A DNA stretch of 64,000 nucleotides from Liopterus haemorrhoidalis (GCA_963971575.1 OZ020619.1:24744813-24808812), one strand, 5' to 3'. Shown: positions 1 through 11,527, numbered from the stretch's first letter. The notes: generated by a model from the letters alone, not told the origin. Numbers and translations: made by a program.

Positions 1-290
1 TATCGCGTAGTTTTTGAAACATATCCGGCAAACAAATTCAGCAGTGACTGTATAACAATGTTCCAGTGGAACAGCGGCAATATGACCCTTACGTCCGAAG
101 AATGAAGCAACCATTTTTTTACCAATGCGCCGCGTTTCACTTTAACTGGTTTGTCTGCGTTTGGGAAGATCCACTGATTCGAATACCGTTTACTTTCTGG
201 TTCGTAGCAGATTCCAGTTCTTAGCAGATTCCAGTTCTTAGCTTCGTAAATTCATGTTTCGTCATCTGTTACTATATAATAGGTAGCTTT
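1..290 (-). pseudogene. mariner transposase fragment (first catalytic region)
   Basis: The reverse strand encodes a mariner-type DDE transposase piece. In order it reads TDDET, then YEPESKRYSNQWIFPN, then PVKVK, and after a frameshift MVASFFGRKGHIAAVPLEHC. This is the region around the first catalytic aspartate. One stop, one frameshift and a tandem duplication of about 17 bp at 207-241 break it. The window edge removes the rest. The same subfamily is seen at 2707-2860 and 31265-31710. It is dead coding sequence. Confidence 0.8.
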
Positions 291-662
291 TAACTGGCCT
301 CTGTTAAATATAATGAGTATTTTCTTGCTCCTCTCCACACGCGCCTATTTTCCCTCTTAAATTTCCAGTTTGGAAATTAACAACACATGTTTCACTAATA
401 CTATGACCATCACTTTATTATAGAGTTAATTACAAAATATAACTATTATGAACAATCGTTAAGACAACGTAACTGACAATGTCTTGGCGCGCTGTCAATT
501 ATTGCTAACATATATACCATATATGATTTGCTAAAAGAATGCCTCAATATCTCTCTAAGAGCAACAATTATTCACCTCCAACATATTCCGGACAGCGTCC
601 ATAGTTTTTTAGAGTGACAACACTAACAAGACGACCTTCCCGATGTTCGTGTTTGAGAGAAA
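291..662. other. unassigned AT-rich spacer
   Basis: I see no gene, tRNA or clear repeat boundary here. The last three bases (AAA) are the left target duplication of the next element. Confidence 0.5.
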
Positions 663-904
663 AGGATTCCACACACCAAAGCGGCCGCGGTGGCGGCCAC
701 GGTAGCGATACGGCAGCGGCCTAACGCAACCTATACAATACAATGAGACCACGCACATACAAGCGTTCAGCTATCTGAGAACGCCACCGAATGCAGCGTT
801 CAGTCTAGCGATCACCAAACCAGGCGGCCGAACTCGACAAGTTGCGTTAGGCCGCGCGATATTCATTGTTTATATACCACAGAGTGAATATATTTAAGAA
901 AATA

Positions 905-1072
905 ATGTCGAAAATAGATAATTTAACAGAAAAAATCATAGATCAGTAAAGGATCATTTAATTTTGTATGACTTAGCACATCCTGATTACAAGAATATTA
1001 GGAAAACAAATAAAGTGTGGAACGAAATAGGAAAAGTTTTGGAAATTGATAGTAAAGTCTGTTCCAAACGGT
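905..1072 (+). pseudogene. MADF (Myb/SANT-like) domain remnant inside Harbinger copy 1
   Basis: An ATG at 905 opens a short frame that stops after 14 codons. A +1 shift then gives DHLILYDLAHPDYKNIRK followed by VWNEIGKVLEID. This matches the start of a MADF DNA-binding domain (LYD...HPDYKN...W.EI). Autonomous Harbinger elements usually carry such a gene beside the transposase. The domain is cut off where the nested M1 MITE begins near 1055. The same frameshift occurs in copy 2 on the other strand, so the gene was already dead when the element spread. Confidence 0.7.
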
Positions 1073-1450
1073 TAGGCGGAACTAGATTTTGCAATCTAGA
1101 TACTTTCATCGTTTAAATCATGCGTTTTGTTTAAGCTTTGTAAATCATACTTGCAACAAACATTTTTTGGTTAAGGTTAATATCATTTTAAAATGTCATT
1201 TTCTTTATATTTTGATTTTTTGTGTCATTCTTAATACAAATATCCCATTTATTTATTTTTTGTCATTAAAATATGTAAGAAAATTAATTTAAGTTTGACA
1301 TATGTCATTCGTTTCCATGGTTTCATTGTTGGAGTTTTAAAATTTGACATTCCAACGTGAAAAATGAAATAACCCAAGCAAGGTCCCTTTTCCAACCTAA
1401 AAGAACGAAATTCCCAATTTGGTTCCGCCTAACTGTTTGAAACAGACTGT
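1055..1450 (+). mobile_element. M1-family MITE, copy a (nested in Harbinger copy 1)
   Basis: The terminal inverted repeats read GTCTGTTCCAAACGGTTAGG on the left and the near-complement on the right, followed by a small palindrome CTAGATTTTGCAATCTAG. The best-preserved copy (29335-29726) has TA target duplications, which points to the Tc1/mariner superfamily. The short open frame inside (1089-1292) occurs in other copies by descent only and shows no protein-like composition. The element interrupts the MADF remnant. Confidence 0.72.
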
Positions 1451-1655
1451 GAGTAGATTATTATTTTTCCTCTACATACAATTAATTATTCTATTGTGTT
1501 TTCGCAATCAATATTATCATACAACTATATACCGTGATTCACTAACTGATCGCTACCGCTACCGCCACTCCCACCGCGTTAGTGTGAGGAGACATGATCG
1601 CTAGTCGTATCGCTACCGTGGCCGCCACCGCGGCCGCTTTGGTGTGTGGAATCCT

Positions 1656-2034
1656 AAATCCTCCGTGCTGGAACTCGTTGAACTATCGTACTGCAGTAGG
1701 CAAGGATAATGTTTCATCACCAAATAATCGCTTTAATTTTTGCGAACATTGTTGCCATATTTAACATAAAAAAAAAATCATGACTAGAAAAAGTTCGCGT
1801 GCTAGTTCCATTTTTGATAGAAATGGTTTTACTTAAAGCGTGCTAAAAATCCTAAACAACTTATTTTTGTGACTTTTCAACACAAACTAACATAAAAAAG
1901 ATGAACAATTCAAAAAACAACTTATCGAATCCAGCATCTATCAAGCAACAGCTAAACTACAAAACTTAAATACCAACCTTCGTATTAGTATAGCTTACTG
2001 ATGAATGCACTACATTCGTTTAAAACAAAAAATC
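1656..2034. other. unassigned AT-rich spacer
   Basis: No gene or repeat boundary is recognised. It begins with the right AAA duplication of Harbinger copy 1. Confidence 0.45.
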
Positions 2035-2079
2035 AGGGGGGGGGGTCATAAAACTTTTTGTACGAAGGCCCTTACATAT

Positions 2080-2235
2080 CAACAGCTCCACTGCTTCCAG
2101 GGTCCCAGATTTAACGCCATTAGACTTTTTTGCTTGGGGATATCTAAAGACTTTGGTTTATTCGACTCCAAAGGTGTGCATCTATAAGAGCGAATATAAT
2201 ATTCCTTTTGGCGCATTCGATTGAAACATGGTAAT
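2080..2235 (+). pseudogene. rosa-like (DD41D) mariner transposase, C-terminal fragment
   Basis: A frame starting near 2083 reads VPDLTPLDFFAWGYLKTLVY before a stop. This is the third-aspartate region (PDLTPLDFF.WGYLK..VY) of the transposase family represented more fully at 47422-48505. Nothing upstream or downstream can be joined to it. Confidence 0.65.
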
Positions 2236-2706
2236 TTACGAATTTTTTTAATAAAATATCCAAATCCTGCTGTACCTTGGAAGAGAGACATGTGAAACAT
2301 CTGTTGTAAAATCTTAAAATAAACTACGTTAATTTGAAAATACACACTGATTTGTTTAAAAGCAGTTCATATTTTTGAAATGGTTGGAACCATGTTGATT
2401 TGCCCTTTTTCACTTATTTTGGCCAGTACTGTACGCACTTAAAATCTCCGGCCACTTTTTTTAACCTCATATATAATACTATTTGTATTTTATACAAGTG
2501 TTTTTCAAATATCTGCACATTGCTCCTCAAGTGACTTTGTGAATTTCTGCTCTTTCGCTCCTTAAGTAAACTTCAGAATGTCTGCCAACTACTTGTTAAG
2601 TGATCTTTGAGCCCCTTTCCCCCTCTAATCTAATAATTTCCTGTCACACTCAACTTAATTTGTCTTTGGGCCAAAGTGAGGCACTAGGTAACAACCCTAA
2701 TTGCAT

Positions 2707-2860
2707 TACGAAATTTGAACGTAAAGGGCAGTCGACTCAATGGATCTTCCCAGACACAGACTAACCAGTTAAAGTGAAACTTACGCAGCGCATTGGCATG
2801 AAAATGGTTTCTTCATTCTTGTGCAGTTCCGGTTGTCTCGAGCATTTAATACTTAAACAT
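2707..2860 (+). pseudogene. mariner transposase fragment
   Basis: The forward strand reads QSTQWIFPDTD, a stop, then PVKVK and RIGMKMVSSF. This is the same first-aspartate region as the remnant at 1-290, on the other strand. It has one stop codon and loses similarity after about 2860. Confidence 0.7.
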
Positions 2861-3374
2861 GTGTACTTGTCTATACAAAGATAACCGGGCCGATCGAAAC
2901 ATCATCTTGACCACATCGCTTTCAACAAACCGGCGGCTCCACTACATGCCACTTGAGTTTTTTGATGGAAAACAATTCCTGGTTTTAACAATCAAATTTA
3001 TTAAACATAAATAAGTTATAATAACAGTATTTGAGGTAATTTTCTTTGAGAGCTGGAGGAAGTCTCCCGTCCACCCCGTGCTGACTGGATTTACTGGAAT
3101 TTGCCTAATGGCGCGGGTTGCCCATCAGAGGTCGAGGAGTGTGGTGAAGTGTTCCTCCACTTACACGGGGACTACTGTTTGCTTTACCCGGAAGTACTCG
3201 TATATGGAGTTGGACTCCTAGTCGTCACCTTAATTAAGTGGAACGTCATAGAGGAGTTAGCTAGGTTCCTCTGGCTGGCTTCTGCATGACATCCATTTAC
3301 TTATTCTTTCTATTAACCTAGTTCCGTTATTGCAGATGACGCAAAGAGTCATCTGAAACTTCTATAGCATACAG

Positions 3375-3720
3375 GACGCTCAGTTGGGACAGATTAAGGG
3401 AGAAGTTAAACCATGGGGTTCTTCCTGCAGGATTAACCGCAGAGAGGAAGCAGCCATTACACGCCTCCGTATAGGCCTCTGTTGGTGAACCCATGAACAT
3501 TTCCTTCGCGGTCTCCGAAATGTGACACGTGTAACACAGATTTGTCTGTGTTCACATTTTAACTCAGTATATACAGTTCGAGGATGTCGGGATAGGTTAG
3601 GCCTGTGCTATGACCTGCCAGTTGCTTTAGCTGACGGTAGAGTACTCACGGACAGGCTGAAATTCCTGAGGGAATCGAACTTACTGTTTTATGTTTGAGG
3701 TCTTGCATATGTTTTTAATA
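3375..3720 (+). pseudogene. LINE ORF2 C-terminal fragment (zinc-knuckle region)
   Basis: The forward frame contains RREEAAITRLRIG, a signature of the region after RNase H in jockey/R1/I-type LINEs. In a shifted frame it continues PKCDTCNTDLSVFTF with a CxxC pair, the knuckle that normally follows. There is a stop inside (after GLCW) and at least one frameshift. No reverse transcriptase is found upstream, so this is a short broken tail. The GC-richer stretch 3050-3300 upstream may belong to the same element but has no motif I can name. Confidence 0.65.
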
Positions 3721-4978
3721 TGTTATTTTTATTTTTTTTATTTGACTGCGTGTGTTCAATTTTTCAAACAGACTTTATCTTATTTATTCGTATTTGTCCG
3801 TGCAAGATTTCGTTTATTGAGCATGTGTATTTTTATTGATTTTATTTAGTTATTTCTTTATTGTTTTATTTATTGTTTTTAATATGTAGTGTAGTCATTT
3901 AGATGGGCTGTGTTAAGCGCAAATATCCATCGTTGCTGTACGCCAAAAATTTTAACTAACTAGCTAATTCCGTTATTCAATCGTCATGACAAATATTACC
4001 TAATTACGACAATGCAGCGTATGCATTACTACATAATTAAGTTATGTATGCTCAGACGCTGACAAATACTTTTTTAATCTACTGTTAGATTAACAACTGC
4101 TTGTTACATACATCTGTATGTCTAGGTGTCGCAGTCCTGGCCAATGCGGTTACCCTTGTGACAGTATAGTGCCGAAAGTTTATAAACAGAGAGCTTACCT
4201 TCTTTGCCCAGTGTTCTATTTAGACCTTGGAACTTATTACTTCTATTTTTTTTATTTTTTTAACTGTGATTTTTTTATTTTAGAACAACATATTCTGGGG
4301 AATTCTATTACTTAGCATAGGACTGTCAATATTCTGGACTCTAGCATTTGAAATGCCCTTTTTAGAAATCGATAAAATAATTTTCGGCAAAGGAAAATAT
4401 GATGAAAAATATAAAATGCTGAATAATAACAAGGAATGTAAGAACACATCAAAGTTTATGAAAATATCATAACAAAATGACATTTATCCATTAAAAAGAA
4501 AACTGTAGTAGGCTTTGGAATTATTATGGAAGAATATCTTAGACCATGTGTTTTGCACTCATTTGCAAGCAATTATAATATGTAAACAAATATTAAACAA
4601 CTATAATTTTAAATATACATTATTTTTGCAGTATTTTAAATGAAATATTTATAATAAAGTAAGTTGTTAATAGTATTTATAGTAATAGTTGAGGTTATGT
4701 AAAACAACGAATTGATTGCAATATGAGGTAATTTTCCATAGCCTGTAGTGAGTTTTTTTTAAATAAACAATCGTTATATAATATATTAAGTATAATAAAT
4801 AATATAGTTAATAATATTTACATTATGTACCATAATTCTTAAATAAAAATGATTCAGTTTGTTTCTGTTTGTTGAATATTTAATTAAATTACCTCAGATT
4901 TAATGTTAAAATAATCTGCTATGTTTAATACCGTGAATTTATATGTAAATAAACCATATAGTTTTCATTTCCATAGCT
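3721..4978. other. AT-rich stretch without recognisable gene
   Basis: Low-complexity AT-rich sequence. The open frames at 4118-4315 and 4280-4483 have no motif and biased AT composition, so I do not treat them as genes. The stretch ends with the 8-bp target duplication of the next element. Confidence 0.5.
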
Positions 4979-5187
4979 CAGGGGTCGGAAGCCAAACTTT
5001 AGAAGCCAAAGAGGCAAATTCACCCTTTACGGCATCTGGAAACATTTTAAAGAGCCATAATTTTGTTTTAATACATGACTTTTTGCATATTTTCTAAATT
5101 TTATTCCTTATCAACTTAATTTAAAGAGCCATACGAATGCCTCAAAGACCCGCATGCGGCTCGCGAGTCTCGGTCTACCGACCCTTG
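4979..5187 (+). mobile_element. hAT-type MITE with 8-bp target duplication
   Basis: The ends are CAGGGGTCGG and CCGACCCTTG. The flanks are CCATAGCT and CCATAGTT, an 8-bp duplication with one mismatch. At 209 bp it has no coding room. The interior has AAAGAGCCATA at both ends as subterminal repeats, and the termini resemble the larger hAT at 39144-40288. Confidence 0.85.
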
Positions 5188-5195
5188 CCATAGTT

Positions 5196-6880
5196 CATTA
5201 CTGACAGCAATATGTATATTAAAGAGTTTATTTAAAAATAGAAAATAATAGTATATTCTGTAACAAGGTTGTAATGAGAAAATACGATGCGAGTGGAGCA
5301 TTCCGAGCGCGTCACTACATTAGTTCCAAGAAGGTGGAAGATAACGATTATAAAGTTAAATATATATAAAACGGTAGGTATAGTAATTTTAACTACCGCT
5401 AGGCAGTGAAGAGTGAATAACAACCAGTACCACCATCTGTTGACAAATTCCACAACTCTCAACATATCTGCATTTCGGAGTTCTATTTACTCTGTGATAA
5501 CTCCAATATTATTGATCTTTGATGTATAGTCCGGGTGATATTTTTTTAGTGCTTAGGCTTAATTTTATTTCGACAGGGGGTACTGACTAATTTTTATTGA
5601 TAAAAATCATGCAGTTTTTCCTCGAAACCGTGACGTTGATCGTCACTATTGCAGGAGCACGGATAGGTTGTACCAGACAATAAAAGATGTTTATTCATAT
5701 TTCTACTATTTAGGAGAGGATGTCAGACCAAAACTGTATTGAAAAACTACGGTTGAAGGTATTTTATTAATAAAATTGATGAAATGTGTAAAAAATACAT
5801 AAGAGTTGATAAAAATAATGCAGTTTTTTAAGGTTGATAACTGTTTATTTTTTTATTTTTTTTACACATTTTTTTACACATTTTCATAAATTTTGAAAAT
5901 TTTTGCTGACCATAAAATTGCCTTCAGTTAAAAATGCTATTAAACGGAAAAGAAAGTAAGAATTAAGAAAGTAAGAATCAGTTTTGAGTTATCAAAATAT
6001 ATTTTAAGGGTCGTTCGAACGTTTTAAATGTTAAACCTAACTGTAGAATACGTTCAAATAAGTTTTCAGGGTGAGGATAGATCTGTTAAGCAGTTTTGTT
6101 ATTTTAATTCTGGAAACTGTATGTTATTAACTATTTTACTAACTATATTAACAAAAGTATAAAGTATAATGTTTTAGGAGGATAGATAAGACAGAATAAT
6201 ATTCGATATTTAGTAATCGCGTAATTTTAATTGTGTTAAATCTTGAAGTATTAAATACCCAGATGTCATTTTAATATATTAATGTTTATATAAATGATTA
6301 TTATAGGATGAAAGTGTTTTTTTATCACCATGAAGGCCTTCCGCTGTTTTTTTTTTTTTTTGCAGTAAAAATGCTAATTTTAAGTAATTTCAAAAAAACT
6401 TAAAAATTATGATAAAAGTATTCAACTCTCTCGAACAACGAAACAACTACCGCAGTTCAAATTTAGGAGGAAATTCCTTCGTATTACTGAATTATAACAA
6501 GTATAGGTGAAATTTTAGTGATTATATAAATTAAAAACGACTATAATATTTTTACAAAAAAATTTATTATTACCTTTTTAAATAGTTAAACAAAATACTA
6601 AATTTAATAACGTAAAATATTACTACAACGAATATATTATTACAACGAAAATCTGCAAATTTCGCATCTATAAGTGTTACTCAAAAGTTTTTCTAAATTT
6701 CCTATGCAATAAAATTTAATTATTTTATTAATTTTTCTCTATTTTATTCAGAATCCATGTATTCTTTATAGTGAAATAAAATATTATTGTTACGTTTAAA
6801 TGGTACAAACGTAAATTAATTAACCAATTTGGATAATCCTTTGAAAATTGTAAGTATAGATTAGAACTTCCCGAGTGTTA
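5196..6880. other. AT-rich stretch without recognisable gene
   Basis: Homopolymer-rich sequence. I found no coding frame, RNA gene or bounded element. The frame at 5232-5465 (minus) lacks any motif. Confidence 0.5.
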
Positions 6881-6891
6881 TTGGCTAAATC

Positions 6892-6990
6892 AGTGTTTCT
6901 CAACCGGGGTGCCACGACACTCTCACCTGGGTGCCACCAATTTGAAAAATTATTTCAATGTTAAATTGTTCAGAACTTCCTGTTTGTTAT
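6892..6990 (+). mobile_element. hAT left end, truncated
   Basis: CAGTGTTTCTCAACCGGGGT at 6892 is a typical hAT terminus and resembles the left end at 48915. No matching right end follows. The flank AGAACTTCC...GTTATTGGCTAA at 6864 recurs at 6971 as AGAACTTCC...GTTATAGGCTAA, so a roughly 107-bp direct duplication spans the remnant. Confidence 0.5.
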
Positions 6991-7019
6991 AGGCTAATGA
7001 TAATAATAATAATAATTTT

Positions 7020-7230
7020 TGCTGACGTTTCGTGGACGTTCCGCGGGCGCGCCCGAGGTCCGTCACTTCGATAATCACGTGACAGGCAAAAAACGAGTCG
7101 CGAAGCGACGAGTTTTATAATCGACAAGCATGGTAAAATGCCTTATCATATTAAAACGAGTCGCGAAGCGACGAGTTTTGTCAACGTAGGGGGAGAAGCC
7201 CGGCGTAGCCGGGCTGAGGCCCCTAGTGTT
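7020..7230. repeat. GC-rich hairpin cluster
   Basis: This patch stands out from its AT-rich surroundings. It has two identical 27-nt hairpin units (7090-7116 and 7153-7179). Each has the layout AAAAC, GA, GTCGC, loop GAA, GCGAC, GA, GTTTT. It is followed by a perfect 8-bp hairpin AGCCCGGC/GCCGGGCT with loop GTA at 7197-7215. A degenerate unit occurs near 40725. I cannot name the parent element. Confidence 0.7.
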
Positions 7231-9145
7231 AGATATATTATGATTCTACGTGAAATGGCCTAATTTATTATTTTAAAATAATTGATACATCTCTATAAAT
7301 CTCCGATGTTATGCACCCATAATACAAAACTATTACGTTTAAAAACAGAAATTTGACCAATACACAATATCGGTGCATGACAGGTATATGCTCTCCCGGA
7401 CTTTTTTTTTATATCTAGTTAAGATCTACATTTTTTGTCTACATTATATCGATATATCTCTTAAAGTTTAGCTTACGTAATCAATTTAAACCGCACGGAG
7501 AATGAAAAATGATGGTTTTCCCCCCATAACGCCCCCTAGGGAGACATGGACGAAGTTGAAATCCTCACTAAAACCTTCTTCGGATCATTTTACCCCACTA
7601 TACTAAATTTTGTGAAAATCAGTTTATCCGTTTGGCTTTGCTTAAAGGACAAACAAAAAACAGAACTTGGTTTTTATGCATATATAAAGAAATGTGTTAA
7701 TTACAATAAATGCTATATAGGAAAAATTAATGAGATATGCACAAACATGCAAGAACTTTGGCTCATATTAAAAATAGTGAAAAAGAAATATTGGCTGTAC
7801 CGTTACTCAATTACTACACCGGTTACCAGTTTTACGGGAAATATTTATATTCTTTCAAATATACTACAGATAGTAGATTAGATATGTTGGAGGCTATTGC
7901 CATAAAAACAAAAAGTGATAAACTAAAAAAAAATGTCTTCACTTCTAAAATAAAAGTGATGAGCTAAAAAAAAAGGTCTGCACTCTTAAAATAAAAGTCC
8001 TGAGCTGAAAACGGAGAGTGAGGGCAGTTTTGGAAGGTGGCCATTTTTTCAATGTTTTTTAAGTTTAGTTATTAGTTTGGTAAGATTGCAGTTGGCACTT
8101 GCCACTGACGAAGGCTGCTTAGTAGATCGAAATGTAGATCTAGTATTACAAATGCAATATTGAAGGAAAGTTTCATTGTCATTATTTAATATTGAAACCT
8201 TCAAAATGTACCGAATCGTTTAATACCACCAGACATCGGCTCTAAGACTTTCGAACGCCATCCGTTTTTAAGACTTTGAAGTTATTTTACAAGATATTAG
8301 AATTCAGATAATTGATAAATAGAAGCCATAAATTACAAAACGTAATTTCAAATTTATTTTATACATTTTATTGATAAAAATGATTTTTGTTCAAAGTTAA
8401 TGTCTCATAAATTTGAACACTGAATTACCCTTGGATAATTTTAGACTTTTATTCCAGGAAATGCTATCAGAACCCTTATATAAACATCAGTCCCTTTGCA
8501 AACCAGGTCAGAAGTATTCGGTCCGGTTCGCTAAAACATCTAGAATTGTTGAATTCTTAGAGGTTCTGAGTCGATTATCTGGTGGTTTATTTGATCCTAT
8601 TTCTTTTTGATTTTATCTAAGTATATTTATTTTTTTCTTTTAAACTTAAAATTATTTCATTTAAATTTGTTAATATTATTTTCAATAAATCTTAAAGTTA
8701 ATTTTAAACCGTCTTTTTACTTGACGTGTATTAACCTTCACCTTTAACAACTTAAGTGATCAGCTACCCAGACTAACTACAAGATGCCTGATCCGTCGGT
8801 TGGTAAATACCAACCCATCTAATTTAATACACTTATCATAATGATGGATCATACCCTGGATAAAATTCACGCCTAGTACCCAAATTCCTTTAATCAGGAA
8901 TCTCACTTGAGTTTGAGATCTTTGTTTACATTATATCATAGGCTCGCCACCTAGTTGATAACAAGCTGTACAATATAATGTAACGTATCAGTGGCCCGCT
9001 ACAAAAACAAAATGTAATATTATGTAACTATTAGATATTGTTAGTAGAAATCTATTATATCAGGTCATCAAGGATGAAATTTGTAGAAAAAAACCAAGTT
9101 GGTTAATAACTTACAAATAAAAGGAATTATTTTATTCATCAAAGT
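7231..9145. other. mostly unassigned DNA with possible repeat tails
   Basis: 7500-7680 has the wording of a common arthropod interspersed repeat (GTGAAAATCAGTTTATCCGTTTGGC then GACAAAC), here too eroded to bound. A hammerhead-like core lies at 8105-8132. The frames at 7546-7881, 7737-7967 and 8413-8610 show no known motif. Nothing else is recognised. Confidence 0.4.
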
Positions 9146-9149
9146 ATGC

Positions 9150-9465
9150 ACTCTGACCATTTTCTTAAGAAGGCAATGCGGGACGGAGAAAAAAAAGGTC
9201 CTCACCTCCCAAATCTAAGTGAAGAGCAAAAACAAAAGTCCCCATCTCCCAAAATCCAAGTGAAGAGCAAAAACAAAGGTCCTCACCTCCCAAATCTAAG
9301 TGAAGAGCAAAAAAAAGGTCCTCATCTCCCAAAATCCAAGTAAAGTGCAAAAAAAAGTCCTCACCTCCCAAATCTAAAATGCGGGACAATGCGGAACAAA
9401 ATGTTAAAATGCGGGACCTTTGCGGGACGCATCTTAATGCGGGACAAAATGTTAAAATGTTAACT
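9150..9465 (+). repeat. hAT-MITE-derived minisatellite with alternating units
   Basis: About five 40-bp units alternate between two types, CCTCACCTCCCAAATCTAAG and CTCATCTCCCAAAATCCAAG, each followed by an A-rich linker. The left border TGACCATTTTCTT and the GCAATGCGGGACGGAG after it match the reverse complement of the right end of the 217-bp hAT MITE at 42642-42858, which carries the same unit in about three copies. The right side loses its terminus. The open frames on both strands here are repeat translations, not genes. Confidence 0.75.
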
Positions 9466-9472
9466 CATATTG

Positions 9473-9935
9473 TCACTTTTGCCAATTAAGCGGCAGGTTG
9501 TTCAGGCCGGTGGTATAAAACCCTGGCGAACAAGAGTCAATGAATTCCTGGAAGGCCAGTTTTACAGCATTGTCGGAATTAAACTGTTTTCCTATTAAAA
9601 AGTTGTCCAAATTGCGGAAGAAGTGGTAGTCAGTGGGGCTAGGTCTGGTGAGTATAGAGGATGCTGAAGAAGTTCCAACTCCAATTCTTGTAGTTTTGCC
9701 ACAGTCATTTGTGCAGTGTGTGGTCTAGTGTTATCATGCAATAAGATAGGAGTCGATCTGTTTACCAATCTAGGCTGTTTTTCTTTAAGTTTTTACATCA
9801 TTTCGTCCAGTTGGTTGCAGTATATTTCTGCTGTGATCGATGAGCAAGTTTTTTTTTTTTTTTTGTTTTTATTTAACCTGTACGATATTTGGCGAGCCAA
9901 TTTGATATTGTCTGCTGCGTAGTAACACTAGAGCC
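9473..9935 (-). pseudogene. mariner transposase, C-terminal half (DD34D)
   Basis: The reverse strand reads ITAEIYCNQLDEMM, a stop, then RSTPILLHDNTRPHTAQMTV, then HPLYSPDLAPTDYHFFRNLD, and ends LNNLPLNWQK with a stop at 9473. The HDN aspartate and the TDYHFF aspartate are separated by 34 residues, the mariner DD34D spacing. The N-terminal half is missing; a T run at 9850-9865 marks the break. Frame is good over about 130 residues with one stop. Confidence 0.88.
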
Positions 9936-10458
9936 AAATACACTATTAATGTTCCACGTAAGAACTCATACTTCATAATAGTGCGAATTTGCGACCGTTC
10001 CATTTAAAACAAAATTATTTAAATAAAAAAGATTTTGATAGTTTTTAGAGCATAAAATGATTTCCTTAAACAGGCGAGATGTGTAACTATCCAACAAAAA
10101 AAAACAAAAACAGGTAAGATATTAAGACAATTTCAAATAATAAGCTGTTAAATTTGGCAATATTATTAACTACAAATTGCATCCTTGACGACCTCATATA
10201 TTGTTTATGTAACATATATACAAGGGTTTCTACATTAGTTTTGCGGTTTATCATATGCTTGATACAAGTTGGATTCGGTAAATTATTTTTAAAATGTTCA
10301 TGGTTCTTTTTATGTTAATTTGTGTTCAAGTTGTTCATCAAGTCACAGAAATAAGTGGTGTATGATTCTTAGCACTCCTTTAAATAAAACAATTTCTATT
10401 AAAAATTGAACTAACACGTGACCATTTTGGAGGCATCATTTTTTTATGATTTTAAAGA
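9936..10458. other. AT-rich spacer
   Basis: No gene or repeat boundary recognised. Confidence 0.45.
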
Positions 10459-10640
10459 TGGCCTAACTCGACAACAATGTTCGAAAAATTGAAAAGATTT
10501 TTGGCGATGAGGCACCATCTTTAGCTACGGTAGAAGGGTGGTTCAACGAGTTCCAACGTCGGAAATTTTTTCTCAGAGACGAACATCGTGAAGGTCGTCC
10601 TGTTAATGTTGTCACTCCGAAAACTATCAAGGATGTTAAC
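10459..10640 (+). pseudogene. mariner transposase N-terminal helix-turn-helix fragment
   Basis: The forward strand reads VRKIEKIFGDEAPSLATVEG then WFNEFQRRKFFLRDEHREGR then PVNVVTPKTIKDV. This is the paired helix-turn-helix of mariner transposases (DEAPS.ATV..W..EF.RG...L.D..REGRP). The start codon is not preserved and similarity stops before repeat R. It has the opposite orientation to the C-terminal remnant at 9473-9935, so the two need not come from one insertion. Confidence 0.8.
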
Positions 10641-10660
10641 TGATGTTCAAATAAAAAAAA

Positions 10661-11037
10661 AAATCAGCTGTGGCCACCACAGGACCGACCGCCGTCGTAA
10701 AGTACTTATATAAAATACATTCTAGCAGTAGAGTAGAAATAACTTGGCCTAATATTTTCTAACAGAGATATTATTTATCATGACCATGGAAACGTTACAT
10801 ATGAAAAACTTTTACAGAAATTATTCGAAATTTGCGTTATTGCTTTTATAGCAACTTTTGTTCAATAATTTTTTTCGAAATATTTTTCTGTTGTGAAATA
10901 TTCACAAAAATCTTAAAATCGACACGAGTAAACTCCCATTTTTAGTACACCGATTTTTACCAAAAGTTGATCAACTCGTGCCATTGATGCCAGAAGCTTA
11001 AATATGAAGTTTCATAAAAATCCTTTCAGCCGAATTT
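10661..11037 (+). mobile_element. R repeat copy 1, left part (split by LINE A)
   Basis: This matches R copy 3 (28549-29152) almost from its first base (TGGCCACCACAGGACCGACC) to the point CAGCCGAATTT. The match resumes at 21702 (AATTTGCTCTGCACGTG). The inserted DNA is LINE A, with AATTT at both borders. R has ACCGACCG near one end and the inverse CGGTCGGT at the other, plus an internal CAGACAGACGGA microsatellite. The class is uncertain; a MITE is my best guess. Confidence 0.75.
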
Positions 11038-11527
11038 TGAATTATGAATTTTCAATGAATTTTGTGATAACACGTGTTAACATCGTCTCTGTGGTTATTA
11101 AAAATCTTCGAGTTTTTCTAATGCCTAATTTCTGGAAATTGTTATAATAGAGAGAACACTTCGTGATCTATCTCTTGTGAATTTTCGGAACGCTGTGTGG
11201 TAAGACAATAGCATTTTTAAGGATTGTTATTTTAAAGTTTTTTGTTATATATCTTCGGAGTGGACAATATCATCTTATACAAGAACATGCGAGTGGTAAC
11301 ATAATTAGTGCGTCATCTTCTTTCTCTTGGAGAACACTGGTGCTACACCTGTGTACGCGAGATTGCCTGCCAACTGTTAATTGCTGTCCATCGTCCATCA
11401 CTGCCCACACGCCTACGCGCCAACTGACTGGTGATACACTAGTGTATGTTTGGCTGCCTACCAACTGTAAATTGTTGTTTGCTTACATATCTCAACTGTT
11501 CTTGGTTCTTTTTATTATCAAGTCTCA

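Larger units (their letters stand above)
663..1655 (+). mobile_element. PIF/Harbinger-type nonautonomous element, copy 1
   Basis: The element begins AGGATTCCACACACCAAAGC and ends with its inverse. The GC-rich terminal repeats are about 50 bp long and contain NotI-like GCGGCCGC palindromes. It is flanked by a 3-bp AAA duplication. The second copy (56146-56990) is flanked by TAA, so a 3-bp target duplication fits PIF/Harbinger. Inside are the start of a MADF-domain gene, typical of the second gene of Harbinger elements, and a separate nested MITE. No transposase remains. The 993-bp length and shared defects show it was mobilised by another element. Confidence 0.82.

Noticed and set aside
663..720. 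NotI-rich GCGGCCGC block as cloning-vector contamination
   Set aside because: It is the terminal repeat of an element found again in inverted form with 3-bp duplications; no vector sequence is present.
1089..1292. Conserved frame shared with 56353-56565
   Set aside because: Both are inside M1 MITE copies; conservation is by descent of a noncoding element.
7197..7215. Bacterial-type terminator hairpin
   Set aside because: It lacks a following T tract, and the context is eukaryotic repeats.
8413..8610. 65-codon frame with mixed composition
   Set aside because: It looks protein-like in composition but has no motif, no splice context and no repeat copy; left unassigned.
9150..9465. CRISPR-like regularly spaced repeats
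   Set aside because: Units are contiguous and alternate in type with no unique spacers, and they match a hAT MITE interior. This is a minisatellite in a eukaryotic genome.
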